In this document: positions 43,800-52,993 of the stretch, in pieces
How positions within the stretch are numbered: position 1 is the stretch's first letter
Layout of the letters: every line of letters begins with the position of its first letter
Origin: Sphingorhabdus pulchriflava
Lineage (GTDB): Bacteria; Pseudomonadota; Alphaproteobacteria; Sphingomonadales; Sphingomonadaceae
Assembly (NCBI RefSeq): GCF_003367235.1
Contig: NZ_QRGP01000001.1
Location: 1,860,001 to 1,924,000, forward strand
Reading direction: 5' to 3'
Length of the DNA: 64,000 nucleotides
Position numbers and translations under genes: made by a program
Notes under the pieces: generated by a model
The model's input: the letters and a program-made list of their open reading frames with translations, nothing else
Databases searched by the model: none
What the model was told of the DNA's origin: nothing

Positions 43800-44048
43800 A
43801 TGCGTTTCGGTAAAGTTTCGCTCGCTGCAGTGGCTGCTGTTGCTCTCGCCGGTGCTCCGGTGATCGCACAGGCTGCTGCTCCTGCAAAGCCCGTCGCTGC
43901 CAAGGTGCAGCGCGCTGGTGCCGCTAAGGAAGAAAGCAAGCTCGGCGGCGGAAGCGGTGTTATCATCGCTGTTCTCGCAGCTGCAGCTGTTATTGCCGGT
44001 ATCGTCATTGCCTCGGGCAACGACGACGACGCTCCGACCAGCCCCTGA
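43800..44048 (+). CDS. small exported membrane peptide of unknown function
   Basis: The 82-residue protein starts with a signal peptide (MRFGKVSLAAVAAVALAGAPVIAQA). A short Lys/Ala-rich spacer and a Gly-Gly-Gly segment follow, then one hydrophobic helix (VIIAVLAAAAVIAGIVIAS) and an acidic end (GNDDDAPTSP). AAAGGAG lies 8 bp before the ATG at 43800 and a strong terminator follows. It is therefore a discrete gene that is probably well expressed. I recognise no family. A 279-bp upstream gap holds its promoter, but no clear boxes stand out. Confidence 0.75.
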   Translation: MRFGKVSLAAVAAVALAGAPVIAQAAAPAKPVAAKVQRAGAAKEESKLGGGSGVIIAVLAAAAVIAGIVIASGNDDDAPTSP

Positions 44049-44070
44049 GCTCGGTCTGAGACTAAAAGGA

Positions 44071-44097
44071 AAGGCGGCTTTTGGCCGCCTTTTTTTT
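44071..44097 (+). terminator. strong rho-independent terminator
   Basis: AAGGCGGC (44071-44078) pairs with GCCGCCTT (44084-44091) over a 5-nt loop and runs straight into a stretch of T residues (to 44097). It lies 22 bp past the small exported peptide gene. Confidence 0.93.
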
Positions 44098-44186
44098 AAC
44101 TTCCGCAGACGCAAATCTGGTAAATTCAATCAGCGCAAAGTGATTTTATTAACCAAAGCATCACTCTCATTGGCTATCTTGTGGCC

Positions 44187-45191
44187 ATGACAAATCAACT
44201 CAAAGTCCTCGTTACCGGCGGTGCTGGCTATATCGGCAGCCACGCCGTTCTTGCGCTAAAGGACGCCGGGCACAGTCCTGTCGTGATCGACAATCTGGTC
44301 ACAGGTTTTCGATGGGCGATTCCGGACGATGTGCCGTTTATAGAGGGTAACATTGCGGATGAGGCATTGGTCGCTGCCACGTTGCGCGATCATGGCATCG
44401 ACGCCATCATGCATTTTGCCGGTTCCATCATCGTACCCGAATCAGTCGAGAACCCACTCAAATATTATCGCAATAATACAGCCGCGAGTCGCAGCCTTAT
44501 CGATTCGGCTGTGCAGGCCGGTGTGAAGCATTTCATCTTTTCGTCGACCGCCGCGACCTATGGCATCCCCGAATCGAGCCCGGTTCGCGAAGACATGCCC
44601 AAACTGCCGATCAACCCCTACGGCATGTCGAAACTGATGACCGAATATATGCTGCGCGATGTGGCTGCGGCACATGACTTCAACTATTGCGCCCTCCGTT
44701 ACTTCAACGTCGCAGGTGCCGATCCGCTGGTGCGCACCGGCCAATCAACAGCAGGTGCAACCCATCTGATCAAGGTCGCCGTCGAGGCCGCATTGGGAAA
44801 GCGCGATTCGGTTGCGGTATTTGGAACCGACTATGCGACCCTCGATGGCACGGGCGTCCGCGACTATATTCATGTCAGTGATCTGGCCGCAGCGCATGTA
44901 ATCGCGCTCGAAGCTTTGGTTGCGGATCCCAAAACAAGCCACACGCTCAATTGCGGATATGGCCATGGCTATTCGGTAATGCAGGTGCTCGACGCGGTCG
45001 ACCGCGTCACCAACCAGACCATCGACCGCAAGATCGAAGGCCGCCGTGCGGGCGACCCCGATGAGCTGATTTCAGACAACCGCGAAATCAAGGCCCGTTT
45101 CGGGTGGCAGCCCAAATATGACGACCTCGACACCATAGTTTCCCACGCCCTGCAATGGGAACGCAAGCTGGGCGAACGCGCCCTAGTCTAG
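44187..45191 (+). CDS. galE: UDP-glucose 4-epimerase
   Basis: Extended SDR enzyme of about 334 residues that interconverts UDP-glucose and UDP-galactose for surface polysaccharide. It has the NAD motif VTGGAGYIGSHAV, the catalytic Ser region FSSTAATYGIPE, the Tyr/Lys motif YGMSKLMTE and the GalE-typical LRYFNVAGADP. The DGTGVRDYIHVSDLA block is also diagnostic. The ATG at 44187 is the likely start; a GTG two codons earlier (44181) is possible. There is no good Shine-Dalgarno. It stands between the peptide terminator and hslV. Confidence 0.95.
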   Translation: MTNQLKVLVTGGAGYIGSHAVLALKDAGHSPVVIDNLVTGFRWAIPDDVPFIEGNIADEALVAATLRDHGIDAIMHFAGSIIVPESVENPLKYYRNNTAASRSLIDSAVQAGVKHFIFSSTAATYGIPESSPVREDMPKLPINPYGMSKLMTEYMLRDVAAAHDFNYCALRYFNVAGADPLVRTGQSTAGATHLIKVAVEAALGKRDSVAVFGTDYATLDGTGVRDYIHVSDLAAAHVIALEALVADPKTSHTLNCGYGHGYSVMQVLDAVDRVTNQTIDRKIEGRRAGDPDELISDNREIKARFGWQPKYDDLDTIVSHALQWERKLGERALV

Positions 45192-45236
45192 CTACCATAC
45201 TTGCACTGTTGAACCATGCGCACCATATCCGAGGCT

Positions 45237-45803
45237 ATGGACAATCAAGCACATAACAACCCGTCGACCTGGTACGGCACGACGATTCTGTCGGTCCGCA
45301 AAGGCGGCAAGGTGGTGATCGCAGGCGATGGCCAAGTCTCGATGGGCCAGACGGTGATGAAGCCCAATGCCAAGAAGGTCCGCCGCCTGCACGACGGCAG
45401 TGTGATTGCGGGCTTTGCCGGAGCCACTGCCGACGCCTTCACCCTGTTCGAGCGGCTCGAGAAGAAGCTGGAGGCGCATCGCGGTCAGTTGATGCGCGCC
45501 GCCGTCGAACTCGCCAAGGATTGGCGCACCGACAAATATCTGCGCAATCTGGAGGCGATGATGATCGTCGCCGACAAAGAGGTCACACTGATCCTCACCG
45601 GTAATGGCGATGTGCTGGAACCGCTGGATGGCATTGCGGCCATTGGCTCGGGAGGCAATTTTGCGCTGTCAGCTGCGCGGGCGCTGATGGACTATGAGGC
45701 CGACGCCGAAAAGCAGGCACGCCATGCGATGAAAATCGCCGCCGAAATTTGCGTTTACACAAACGACCAGTTGACGGTCGAAAGCATGGACAGCGTCAGC
45801 TGA
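45237..45803 (+). CDS. hslV: ATP-dependent protease subunit HslV
   Basis: Proteolytic core of the HslVU (ClpQY) protease. After a short propeptide the catalytic Thr lies in [46 protein letters not shown]-type C-terminal helices and the VESM end are typical, with the strong [17 protein letters not shown] block. The ATG at 45237 ([10 protein letters not shown]) is preferred, although a GAGG run only 3 bp upstream is close; an ATG at 45216 is the alternative. It sits 19 bp before hslU, the usual operon. Confidence 0.95.
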   Translation: MDNQAHNNPSTWYGTTILSVRKGGKVVIAGDGQVSMGQTVMKPNAKKVRRLHDGSVIAGFAGATADAFTLFERLEKKLEAHRGQLMRAAVELAKDWRTDKYLRNLEAMMIVADKEVTLILTGNGDVLEPLDGIAAIGSGGNFALSAARALMDYEADAEKQARHAMKIAAEICVYTNDQLTVESMDSVS

Positions 45804-45822
45804 TTCCGGGAATCCTGATATT

Positions 45823-47121
45823 ATGAGCCAAAATTTGACGCCGAAGGCGATTGTCGCCGCATTGGACGAGCACATTATCGGTCAGGCCGATGCCAAGCGC
45901 GCGGTCGCCGTTGCACTGCGCAACCGCTGGCGTCGCCAACGGCTGCCCGCCGAATTGCGCGACGAGGTAACGCCGAAGAATATCCTGATGATCGGCCCCA
46001 CGGGTTGCGGCAAGACCGAGATAAGCCGTCGTTTGGCGAAACTGGCAGACGCCCCTTTCATCAAAGTGGAGGCGACGAAGTTCACCGAAGTCGGCTATGT
46101 CGGCCGCGACGTCGAACAGATTGCCCGCGATCTGGTCGAAGAAGCGATCCGGCTGGAAAAGGACCGTCGCCGCGAAGTCGTGCGCGAAGCAGCCGAAGCC
46201 GCTGCGATGGAGCGCATCCTGAAGCCGCTCGCAGGCGACACCGCAAGCGAAGCCACACGAGAAGCCTTCCGCCAGCGGATCCGCGACCGCCATATGGACG
46301 ATGTCGAAATCGAGATCGAAGTGATCGATACTCCGCGCATGCCGATGGACATCCCGGGGATGGGTGGCGTCGGCATGATCAACATCGGCGAAATGATGGG
46401 CAAGGCATTCGGCCAGAACAACCAGAAGCGACGCAAGATGAAAGTGCCCGAAGCCTGGGTGAAGCTGGTTGACGAAGAAACCGAAAAGCGGTTGGATCAG
46501 GATGATGTCGCACGCACTGCAATCGCCGATGCAGAGGCCAATGGCATCGTCTTTCTCGACGAGATCGACAAGATTGCGGTTAGCGATGTCCGCGGCGGCT
46601 CGGTAAGCCGTGAAGGCGTGCAGCGCGACCTGCTGCCGCTGATCGAAGGCACGACCGTCGCGACCAAATATGGCCCGATGAAGACGGACCATGTGCTGTT
46701 CATCGCCAGCGGTGCCTTCCATGTTTCAAAGCCGAGCGACATGTTGCCCGAATTGCAGGGCCGCCTGCCAATTCGCGTCGAACTGACCGCGCTCACGCAG
46801 GAGGATTTTGTCCGTATCCTTTCGCAGACCAAGGCCAATCTGCCGCACCAATATGTGGCATTGCTCGGCACCGAAGAGGTTGGACTTGAATTCACCGATG
46901 ACGCGATTGCGGCCCTGGCCCGCATCGCCGCACAGGTGAATGAAAGTGTCGAAAATATCGGCGCACGTCGTCTGCAAACGGTGATGGAACGCCTTTTGGA
47001 AGACATCAGCTTCGACGCTGAAGACCGTAAGGGCGAAACGATCACAATCGATGCGGCCTATGTCGAACAGCAGCTTTCGGGCATTGCCAAGGACGCTGAC
47101 CTTTCCAAATATGTTCTATAA
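45823..47121 (+). CDS. hslU: ATP-dependent protease ATPase subunit HslU
   Basis: AAA+ unfoldase that feeds substrates to HslV. At 432 residues, it starts with [21 protein letters not shown] and carries Walker [12 protein letters not shown], the family motif [16 protein letters not shown] and Walker [11 protein letters not shown]. The inserted I domain (about residues 110-230) and the C-terminal sensor region [20 protein letters not shown] are complete. The C-terminal DADLSKYVL is close to the usual hslU tail that docks into HslV. It is cotranscribed with hslV. Confidence 0.97.
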   Translation: MSQNLTPKAIVAALDEHIIGQADAKRAVAVALRNRWRRQRLPAELRDEVTPKNILMIGPTGCGKTEISRRLAKLADAPFIKVEATKFTEVGYVGRDVEQIARDLVEEAIRLEKDRRREVVREAAEAAAMERILKPLAGDTASEATREAFRQRIRDRHMDDVEIEIEVIDTPRMPMDIPGMGGVGMINIGEMMGKAFGQNNQKRRKMKVPEAWVKLVDEETEKRLDQDDVARTAIADAEANGIVFLDEIDKIAVSDVRGGSVSREGVQRDLLPLIEGTTVATKYGPMKTDHVLFIASGAFHVSKPSDMLPELQGRLPIRVELTALTQEDFVRILSQTKANLPHQYVALLGTEEVGLEFTDDAIAALARIAAQVNESVENIGARRLQTVMERLLEDISFDAEDRKGETITIDAAYVEQQLSGIAKDADLSKYVL

Positions 47122-47170
47122 TTGTTCTTAATATCCTGCTATGTGAGTCGTGGCAGGAAGGAGACCAGTT

Positions 47171-47569
47171 ATGACCCATCAAGGCGGATGCCATTGCGGC
47201 GCGGTTCGTTTTGAAGTGAGCGGGGACCCCCAGCATGTGGCGCTCTGCCACTGCAGCGATTGCCGGAAATCGTCGGGCGCACCTATGGTTGCATGGGCGG
47301 CCTTTACCGAGGATCAGTTCAAACTGGTCGAGGGCGAGCCGGTAACCTTCAATTCGTCGGGATCGGCGATGCGCAGTTTTTGCCCGAAATGCGGGTCTGG
47401 TCTCTATTATCGCAACCAGGAATTCTTGCCCGGCATCGTGGATATCCAGTCAGCCACGCTGGATGATCCCGATGCCCTGCCTCCGGGCGCGCATATCCAA
47501 ACCGCCGAACGGCTCGGCTGGATGGAAACCGCGCATAGCCTGCCGGCGTTTGAGCGGTTTCCGGGTTAG
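47171..47569 (+). CDS. GFA family (CENP-V-fold) protein
   Basis: Small zinc protein of 132 residues. The Cys sets are GGCHCGAVRFEV, LCHCSDCRKSSG and SFCPKCGSGLYY, the characteristic ligands of the GFA/CENP-V fold. Family members were named after glutathione-dependent formaldehyde activation, but most have no proven activity. AAGGAG lies 8 bp before the ATG at 47171. The 3' end converges on the M16 peptidase gene with 3 bp between the stops. Confidence 0.9.
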   Translation: MTHQGGCHCGAVRFEVSGDPQHVALCHCSDCRKSSGAPMVAWAAFTEDQFKLVEGEPVTFNSSGSAMRSFCPKCGSGLYYRNQEFLPGIVDIQSATLDDPDALPPGAHIQTAERLGWMETAHSLPAFERFPG

Positions 47570-47572
47570 GAT

Positions 47573-50443
47573 TTAGCGAGAGGCGACCGCGTCTGCCTCT
47601 GGCTCGACCACCATCGTCCAGGCCTTCTCTGAAACCAGATATTTGCGTGCCAATGCTTGCAACTGCTCCGGCGTCACCTTGCTGTAATCGCTGTACAGCC
47701 GTCCCAAAGCTTCATAGCGCGCAGCATTGTAAGTCGCACCTTCAAGCTCGTTCATCCAGAACAGATTTCCGGTAGTCGCACGTTCGACATATTGCAGGAT
47801 GGGCTCCAACGCGCGCTGCAATTCATCCTTGCTCACCGGCGTCGAGGCCAAATCCGCTGCGACCGCATTCGCAAAAGCGAAAAACCGGTCCCTGTCCTTG
47901 GGCTGCATCTGGCTGTACGCCATCAGGAAGCCGCCCGATGCAAATTCATCCGGCCATGTCGCGGTTGCATCCGGGCTATAGCTCGCTGCCTGTTCTGACC
48001 TGAACTTTTCGAACAGCCGATCGCGGAACAATGCCGCCAGCACTTCCAACTGGCGTGCTTCACTTATTTGCGCCAGCCCTGCCCCGGTGGGCCAGCCGAT
48101 GACGGCAGCCATCTGGTCCTTCGGGCCTTTGTGCGTAAAGTGCAGCGGTTTTGCGTTGGCGGCCGGGAAAACAACCTGAGACGCCTTTTGCGAAACGGCG
48201 GCTGCGCTGCGCGGTTTCAATGCACCGACAGTATGCTGGAGAGCATCGACCGCCTTCTCGGTTTCGAAGTCGCCGAACAGCAAAACCTCTACCGGGCCAC
48301 TTGCCAATAAGGGCTCCCAAAAGGCACGAAATGCCTTGGTATCGACTTTGCGCACTTCATCGGGCGTGGGGATTTTCCAGCGCAGATCATTGCCCGACAG
48401 CCGATATTGCAGCTCGCGTTGCAGTACGGCAGTCGCCGACATGTCAAAGCTGCGATAGCCCGCAATCGCAAGCGCCTTTTCGCGTTCGAGCGGAGCAGTA
48501 TCCCAGTTGGGATTTTCCATCTTGGTCGCGATTAACCGCAATTGATCAACCAAATCCTCTGGCCGTGTCGACGCGCTATATTCGAACGCATCATTGTCGA
48601 CACTGAAGCCAAGTTCGATGCGGCGACCGTTGACCAACTGATCGATCTGCGTCCGGCTAAATTTGCCAATCCCGCTTTCACTGATGATGCCCTGGCCGGT
48701 CCAGAATAATGCACCCTTGGCAGGATCGACCGCCTGATAACCACGACCGAAGCGCACGAGCACCCGTACCTGCCCGCTCTCTGCCTTGTTCGGGAACAGC
48801 AAGGCCCGCACCCCGTTTGAAAGCTCGACCGATTCCATCTCAAGCCGCGACAGCGTATTGCGCGACACCACCGTAGCGGGCGCGCCAAGCCTGGGCAGAT
48901 CGTCGATGGCAATTGCGTTTTCAGACAGACGCACCGTGGTCGCTGCCGTCACCGGATCGGTCAGCGCCTTTGCCAGACGGACATCCGCGTCAGCACCATC
49001 TGCAATTGGCGTGGTGCGCAAAATGCGAACGGCATCTGCCGCAAAAAGCGCCTTGGTCGCCGCGAAGAGGCGCTCGGGCGTGAATTTGTCGCGCATATTT
49101 TCATAGACCGATACGACCGTGTCAGGTGCCGCAATGGTTTCGCGGATGTCGACCGCTTTGACGATGTCGTCCGCCTGCTTGGCAGCCGCCTCGAAAGGAT
49201 AGCTGTCGCGCATCGTGCGCAGGGCATTGCCGAACAACGCCAGTTCGCGCTCAATGTCTGCAGCCGAAGGCGGGGTGGTGGTGGCATCAGCGATGATGGC
49301 GCGCACGTCTGTTACCGCTTTTTGCCAATTGTCCCCAATCGGTGTGATGATGACCGTGGTCGTATCGGCGCTGCGCGAAATATCCTCCTGCGCCACTTCG
49401 GCCACGCTGAAGGTCGAGCCGCCCCGTGCCTGTGTCACCAGACGACGGTTGACGATCTGTTGCGCCAGCGCGTCGACCAGCAATTGTTCGTTATAGGCGA
49501 TTGTGTCCGCCACCTTTTCCCATGGCCGGACATAGATAACCGCGACATTGGGCGGCAAAGTGGGTGCCACCACCGTCTTCGCGACTGCGCCCTTCGGATC
49601 GGGACGCCCAAAATCAGGGTCCGCAACGGCCGCACCCTGCCCTTTCCAGGCACCAAAATGCAGCCGGACCAGCCGTTCGAGTTCTGCCGGATCCGCATCA
49701 CCTGCGACCGACACGACGACTTTTTCAGGCCGGTACCAGCGCCGGTGAAATTCTTTCAATCCCGCAGCCGAGGCGGTGTCGAGGCTTCCTATCGTTCCGA
49801 TAGTTGAACGATTGGCGAGCCTTTGCCCCTGAAAGGCGTGCTGCCGCATCGCTTCGCCCAGATCCATCCCGGCACCCGCAGACTCGCGCAACTCGGCCTG
49901 CACGATGGCGCGTTCGGCATTCAAAGCGCTTTCCGAAATATTCGGCGCGCGAACCATCCCGGCGAGGATTTTCAAAGACTCGTCCAAGGTTGCGGCTGAA
50001 CTGTTTGGCAAATCCAGCTTGTACACCGTCTGTGTCGGTGTGGTCTGGGCGTTGCTGTCGCTGCCAAAGGTGACGCCGAAACGCTGCCAGATGCGCTTCG
50101 CTTCTCCATCGGGGACATGCTCCGATCCGCGAAAGGCCAGATGCTCCATCAAGTGGGCAAAGCCGAGCTCATTGTCCTCTTCATGCAGCGCCCCAGCATC
50201 GACGCGGACGCGAATGGAAACCTGCCCGGCAGGGACGATATTGCGCTTCACGGCATAGCGCACGCCATTTTCGAGCACGCCGAAGGTCCAGCTGGCATCA
50301 ACAGGAACATCGCTATTCTCGTAGAGCCAAGGGGTGCTGACGGGTTTGGTTTCGGTAGCCGGTGCAACTTCTGCAAAGGCAGTTTGTGCAGGGATGAGCA
50401 GCGCGAGCGCGGTCGCGAGGCGAAGACTATGGATCAATTTCAT
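47573..50443 (-). CDS. M16 family zinc metallopeptidase, exported
   Basis: Large periplasmic peptidase of 956 residues with a signal peptide (MKLIHSLRLATALALLIPAQTAFA). The active-site HxxEH is HLMEH, with His97, Glu100 and His101; a further Glu near residue 176 (NAERAIVQAE) fits the third zinc ligand. It has four M16-type repeats. The second half keeps the fold (for example LEREKALAIAGYRSF) but not the HxxEH, as usual for pitrilysin-like enzymes. It degrades short peptides in the envelope. It is the downstream neighbour of the CinA-type gene on the same strand, 48 bp away. Confidence 0.93.
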   Translation of the reverse strand: MKLIHSLRLATALALLIPAQTAFAEVAPATETKPVSTPWLYENSDVPVDASWTFGVLENGVRYAVKRNIVPAGQVSIRVRVDAGALHEEDNELGFAHLMEHLAFRGSEHVPDGEAKRIWQRFGVTFGSDSNAQTTPTQTVYKLDLPNSSAATLDESLKILAGMVRAPNISESALNAERAIVQAELRESAGAGMDLGEAMRQHAFQGQRLANRSTIGTIGSLDTASAAGLKEFHRRWYRPEKVVVSVAGDADPAELERLVRLHFGAWKGQGAAVADPDFGRPDPKGAVAKTVVAPTLPPNVAVIYVRPWEKVADTIAYNEQLLVDALAQQIVNRRLVTQARGGSTFSVAEVAQEDISRSADTTTVIITPIGDNWQKAVTDVRAIIADATTTPPSAADIERELALFGNALRTMRDSYPFEAAAKQADDIVKAVDIRETIAAPDTVVSVYENMRDKFTPERLFAATKALFAADAVRILRTTPIADGADADVRLAKALTDPVTAATTVRLSENAIAIDDLPRLGAPATVVSRNTLSRLEMESVELSNGVRALLFPNKAESGQVRVLVRFGRGYQAVDPAKGALFWTGQGIISESGIGKFSRTQIDQLVNGRRIELGFSVDNDAFEYSASTRPEDLVDQLRLIATKMENPNWDTAPLEREKALAIAGYRSFDMSATAVLQRELQYRLSGNDLRWKIPTPDEVRKVDTKAFRAFWEPLLASGPVEVLLFGDFETEKAVDALQHTVGALKPRSAAAVSQKASQVVFPAANAKPLHFTHKGPKDQMAAVIGWPTGAGLAQISEARQLEVLAALFRDRLFEKFRSEQAASYSPDATATWPDEFASGGFLMAYSQMQPKDRDRFFAFANAVAADLASTPVSKDELQRALEPILQYVERATTGNLFWMNELEGATYNAARYEALGRLYSDYSKVTPEQLQALARKYLVSEKAWTMVVEPEADAVASR

Positions 50444-50491
50444 CGACCGGCTTCCTGCTGCGGCGTCGATTGACGCAGGATGAATAGGCGG

Positions 50492-51262
50492 TCAAATCCC
50501 GCCATCAATGGTTTCATAGCCAAAACCCGCCAGCCCCGATCGCAAGGCCTCGACGCAGGCCGCAAGCTGATGTGCGTCGGTCGAGCGCACCACGAAATTG
50601 GCACCCACGCGCCCTTCGCGGAAGAAGGGATAGCTGCCGATCTGGCAGCCTTCATGCGCCTTTTCGGTATCGCCGAGCAGCTTCGCAATCTCGCTCTCCG
50701 CCACCCAGCAGCCAATCTGGTGTGAGAGCAAGGGCGCGCCACCCTCCAGCGTGCCGGTCAGCGCATCAAGCATCCCCGCCGTGATATGCGGCACACCGGC
50801 CATGATGAAGATGTTGCCAGTCTTGATCCCCGGTGCGCCCGACATCTTGTTGGGGATCAGGTCAGCGCCTTCGGGCACGCGCGCCATGCGCAGGCGCTGT
50901 TCGGTCACGCCGCCGCGCGTTTCATAATAGCGCTCGAGTATTTCCTTGGCGATTGGGTGGAGCACCACCGGCACACCGAGCGCCTTGGCAATCGCATCGA
51001 CGGTGATGTCATCATGCGTCGGCCCGATCCCGCCGGTGGTGAACAGATAATCGTTGCGCGCGCGCAGCGTGTTGACTGCCTCGACAATCGCCTCCTCGAC
51101 ATCAGGCACCACGCGCACCTCGCGCAGACGGATGCCCTGCACGTTCAGCCAGAGCGCAATCTGGCTGATATTCTTGTCCTGCGTGCGGCCGGAAAGGATT
51201 TCATCGCCAATGATGACGAGTGCGGCGGTGTAGATGCGGTTTGAGGTCATGGACTCTGGCAT
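50492..51262 (-). CDS. CinA N-terminal (MoCF-biosynthesis-fold) protein, short form
   Basis: The 256-residue protein is the molybdopterin-binding-like domain of CinA: AALVIIGDEILSGRTQDKN, then TTGGIGPTHDDITVDAIAKAL and APGIKTGNIFIMAGVP. The C-terminal PncC amidohydrolase domain of full CinA is absent, so this is the short YfaY-like form. That domain family hydrolyses ADP-ribose-type nucleotides in some members. The start at 51262 has AGGGGAG 11 bp upstream. An in-frame ATG at 51250 (MTSNRIYTAAL) is possible. It diverges from map. Confidence 0.88.
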   Translation of the reverse strand: MPESMTSNRIYTAALVIIGDEILSGRTQDKNISQIALWLNVQGIRLREVRVVPDVEEAIVEAVNTLRARNDYLFTTGGIGPTHDDITVDAIAKALGVPVVLHPIAKEILERYYETRGGVTEQRLRMARVPEGADLIPNKMSGAPGIKTGNIFIMAGVPHITAGMLDALTGTLEGGAPLLSHQIGCWVAESEIAKLLGDTEKAHEGCQIGSYPFFREGRVGANFVVRSTDAHQLAACVEALRSGLAGFGYETIDGGI

Positions 51263-51305
51263 AGCCGCAAAGACTCCCCTCGCAAAGCACGGATAAAGCG
51301 CCTAT

Positions 51306-52142
51306 ATGCGCCCCATGAACCAATATGTTGCCGTTACCGCCGAAGAGGCCGCCATCCCGCGTGACGGGGTGATCAAGCTGCACGGGGCGGAAGCCTTTGA
51401 AGGCATGCGCAAGGCAGGCCGTCTTGCCGCCGAAATCCTCGATGCCCTCACCACCTTCGTCGTGCCCGGCGTCACCACGGGTGAGATTGACGATCTGGTG
51501 CGCGAAATGACGTTGAAGGGTGGCGGAATTCCCGCGACGCTCGGCTATCGCGGCTATACGCACAGCTGCTGCACCAGCATCAACCATGTCATCTGCCACG
51601 GCATTCCCTCAGACAAGAAGCTGCGCGACGGCGATATCGTCAACATCGACGTCACCCCGATTGTCGATGGCTGGCACGGCGATACCAGCCGCATGTATCT
51701 GGTCGGCGATGTGCCCACCAAGGCAAAGCGGTTGGTCGATGTGACCTATGAATGCCTGATGCTGGGCATCGAACAGGCAAAGCCCGGCAACCGCATCGGC
51801 GATATCGCCCATGCGATCCAGACCCATGCCGAGGCGCACCGCTATGGCGTGGTCCGCGAATTTTGCGGGCATGGCCTTGGCCGTTTGTTCCACGATGCCC
51901 CCGAAGTCGTCCACGCCGGCCGCCCCGGCACCGGGCCCGAACTGAAACCCGGCATGATCTTCACCATCGAACCGATGATCAACATCGGCAAACCGCACGC
52001 CAAGGTGCTGGAAGATGGCTGGACGGCGGTGACGCGGGATCGCTCATTGAGCGCGCAGTTCGAACATAGCATCGGTATTACCGAGGATGGCTGCGAGATT
52101 TTTACCGCGAGCCCCAAGGGGCTGCACAAGCCGCCTTATTGA
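51306..52142 (+). CDS. map: type I methionine aminopeptidase
   Basis: Removes the N-terminal Met from nascent proteins. The metal-ligand set is visible: IVNIDVTPIVDGWHGDTSRMY (two Asp), GHGLGRLFHDAPEVVH (His), MIFTIEPMINIG (Glu) and SAQFEHSIGITEDG (Glu). At 278 residues it is a normal type Ib length. The start may be the ATG at 51306 or at 51315 (MNQYVAV); neither has a clear Shine-Dalgarno, so a leaderless or weakly initiated mRNA is possible. It converges on the low-GC cyclase-like gene, with 3 bp between the stops. Confidence 0.96.
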   Translation: MRPMNQYVAVTAEEAAIPRDGVIKLHGAEAFEGMRKAGRLAAEILDALTTFVVPGVTTGEIDDLVREMTLKGGGIPATLGYRGYTHSCCTSINHVICHGIPSDKKLRDGDIVNIDVTPIVDGWHGDTSRMYLVGDVPTKAKRLVDVTYECLMLGIEQAKPGNRIGDIAHAIQTHAEAHRYGVVREFCGHGLGRLFHDAPEVVHAGRPGTGPELKPGMIFTIEPMINIGKPHAKVLEDGWTAVTRDRSLSAQFEHSIGITEDGCEIFTASPKGLHKPPY

Positions 52143-52145
52143 GAC

Positions 52146-52946
52146 TCAGCCAACGGAGAAATACTGTTCGACTCGAGCAGACCACTCGTTAATTTTTTCC
52201 GGTTTAACGCCGTGGAATATTGCCGTTGTTCGCATCCAGTCGAAATACGACTTGAGCTCGAAAGCTAGACATCGCGCTAAATCTGGCAGCGATACGACAC
52301 TTGGCGGGACCGGAATTTCATCCATCGTTGGCCACCATAGCCAATGTGTTGTTCTAAATGGTTGTTCGCCCGGCGGTGCAAAAGCCCGAGCCGACTCATG
52401 AATTGAAACGCCGTAAGGCGGTGCATCCGATTCGGCGTGATAGGCTTGTATGATCGGAGCGCCAAACTCCACGCGGCTCAGCGTCATTTCGTGCTTGGCT
52501 TTTTTCGTTTTTGACAAACAAGCTGCGATCGCATCACCGTGATACACTGGGCCAAACGCGATTGAGGCTCGCAGCAAACAGCGATCATGCGGAGCTCCCG
52601 TGGATATGAAGTATCCACCCAAGCTATACATCACCTGTCGGACAACGCTCATGATCGCCGCCTTCGAAGAACTTGTTACAAAAACACCATCGTTGATTGG
52701 ATTCAGCTTGACAGCCGAAGGAGCAGCAGCAGCGGCCATATCTACCGCCATGTGCAAGCGAGCCATATAATTGGCTGTTTTCGAAACTGACACCGACATC
52801 GTGTGACCGGCACCCATAAGGTCGATCCAAGCTACGTACTCGTTTTCAGCGGGTTGAAGCTTCCTCGCATCAAAGTAAAATTGTTCCCGCTGTTTGGAAA
52901 CGAATTCTCGAACGTGATGATACTTGTCTTTGTCAGCCGACACCAA
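52146..52946 (-). CDS. orphan class III nucleotidyl-cyclase-fold protein (accessory gene)
   Basis: The 266-residue soluble protein has no named family that I can assign. Its pattern fits the class III nucleotidyl cyclase fold. The first strand YVAWIDLMGAGHTM has Asp42 where cyclases keep the metal Asp of FaDixGF. A hairpin INDGVFV supplies Asp86 as the second metal-type Asp. LLRASIAFGPVYHGDAI corresponds to the vRIGIhxGxvvxG block. A long N-terminal helix and a C-terminal helical tail flank the domain. It has no membrane segment or effector domain. GC is low by hand count: two 60-base rows gave about 52% and 42%, against 63% in a row of argC. It sits alone between map and argC, so it looks like an acquired gene. 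Stand-alone cyclases of this kind occur in Pycsar phage defence, but no effector gene is adjacent. Confidence 0.6.
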   Translation of the reverse strand: MVSADKDKYHHVREFVSKQREQFYFDARKLQPAENEYVAWIDLMGAGHTMSVSVSKTANYMARLHMAVDMAAAAAPSAVKLNPINDGVFVTSSSKAAIMSVVRQVMYSLGGYFISTGAPHDRCLLRASIAFGPVYHGDAIAACLSKTKKAKHEMTLSRVEFGAPIIQAYHAESDAPPYGVSIHESARAFAPPGEQPFRTTHWLWWPTMDEIPVPPSVVSLPDLARCLAFELKSYFDWMRTTAIFHGVKPEKINEWSARVEQYFSVG

Positions 52947-52993
52947 CAGTCTCCTCGAAAAGCCATCGAAGTTTCTTGCGATGACACCATGCT

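Noticed and set aside
52146-52946. Complete Pycsar defence operon
   Set aside because: Only the cyclase-like gene is present; both neighbours are housekeeping genes (map, argC) with no TIR, membrane or cyclic-nucleotide-binding effector.
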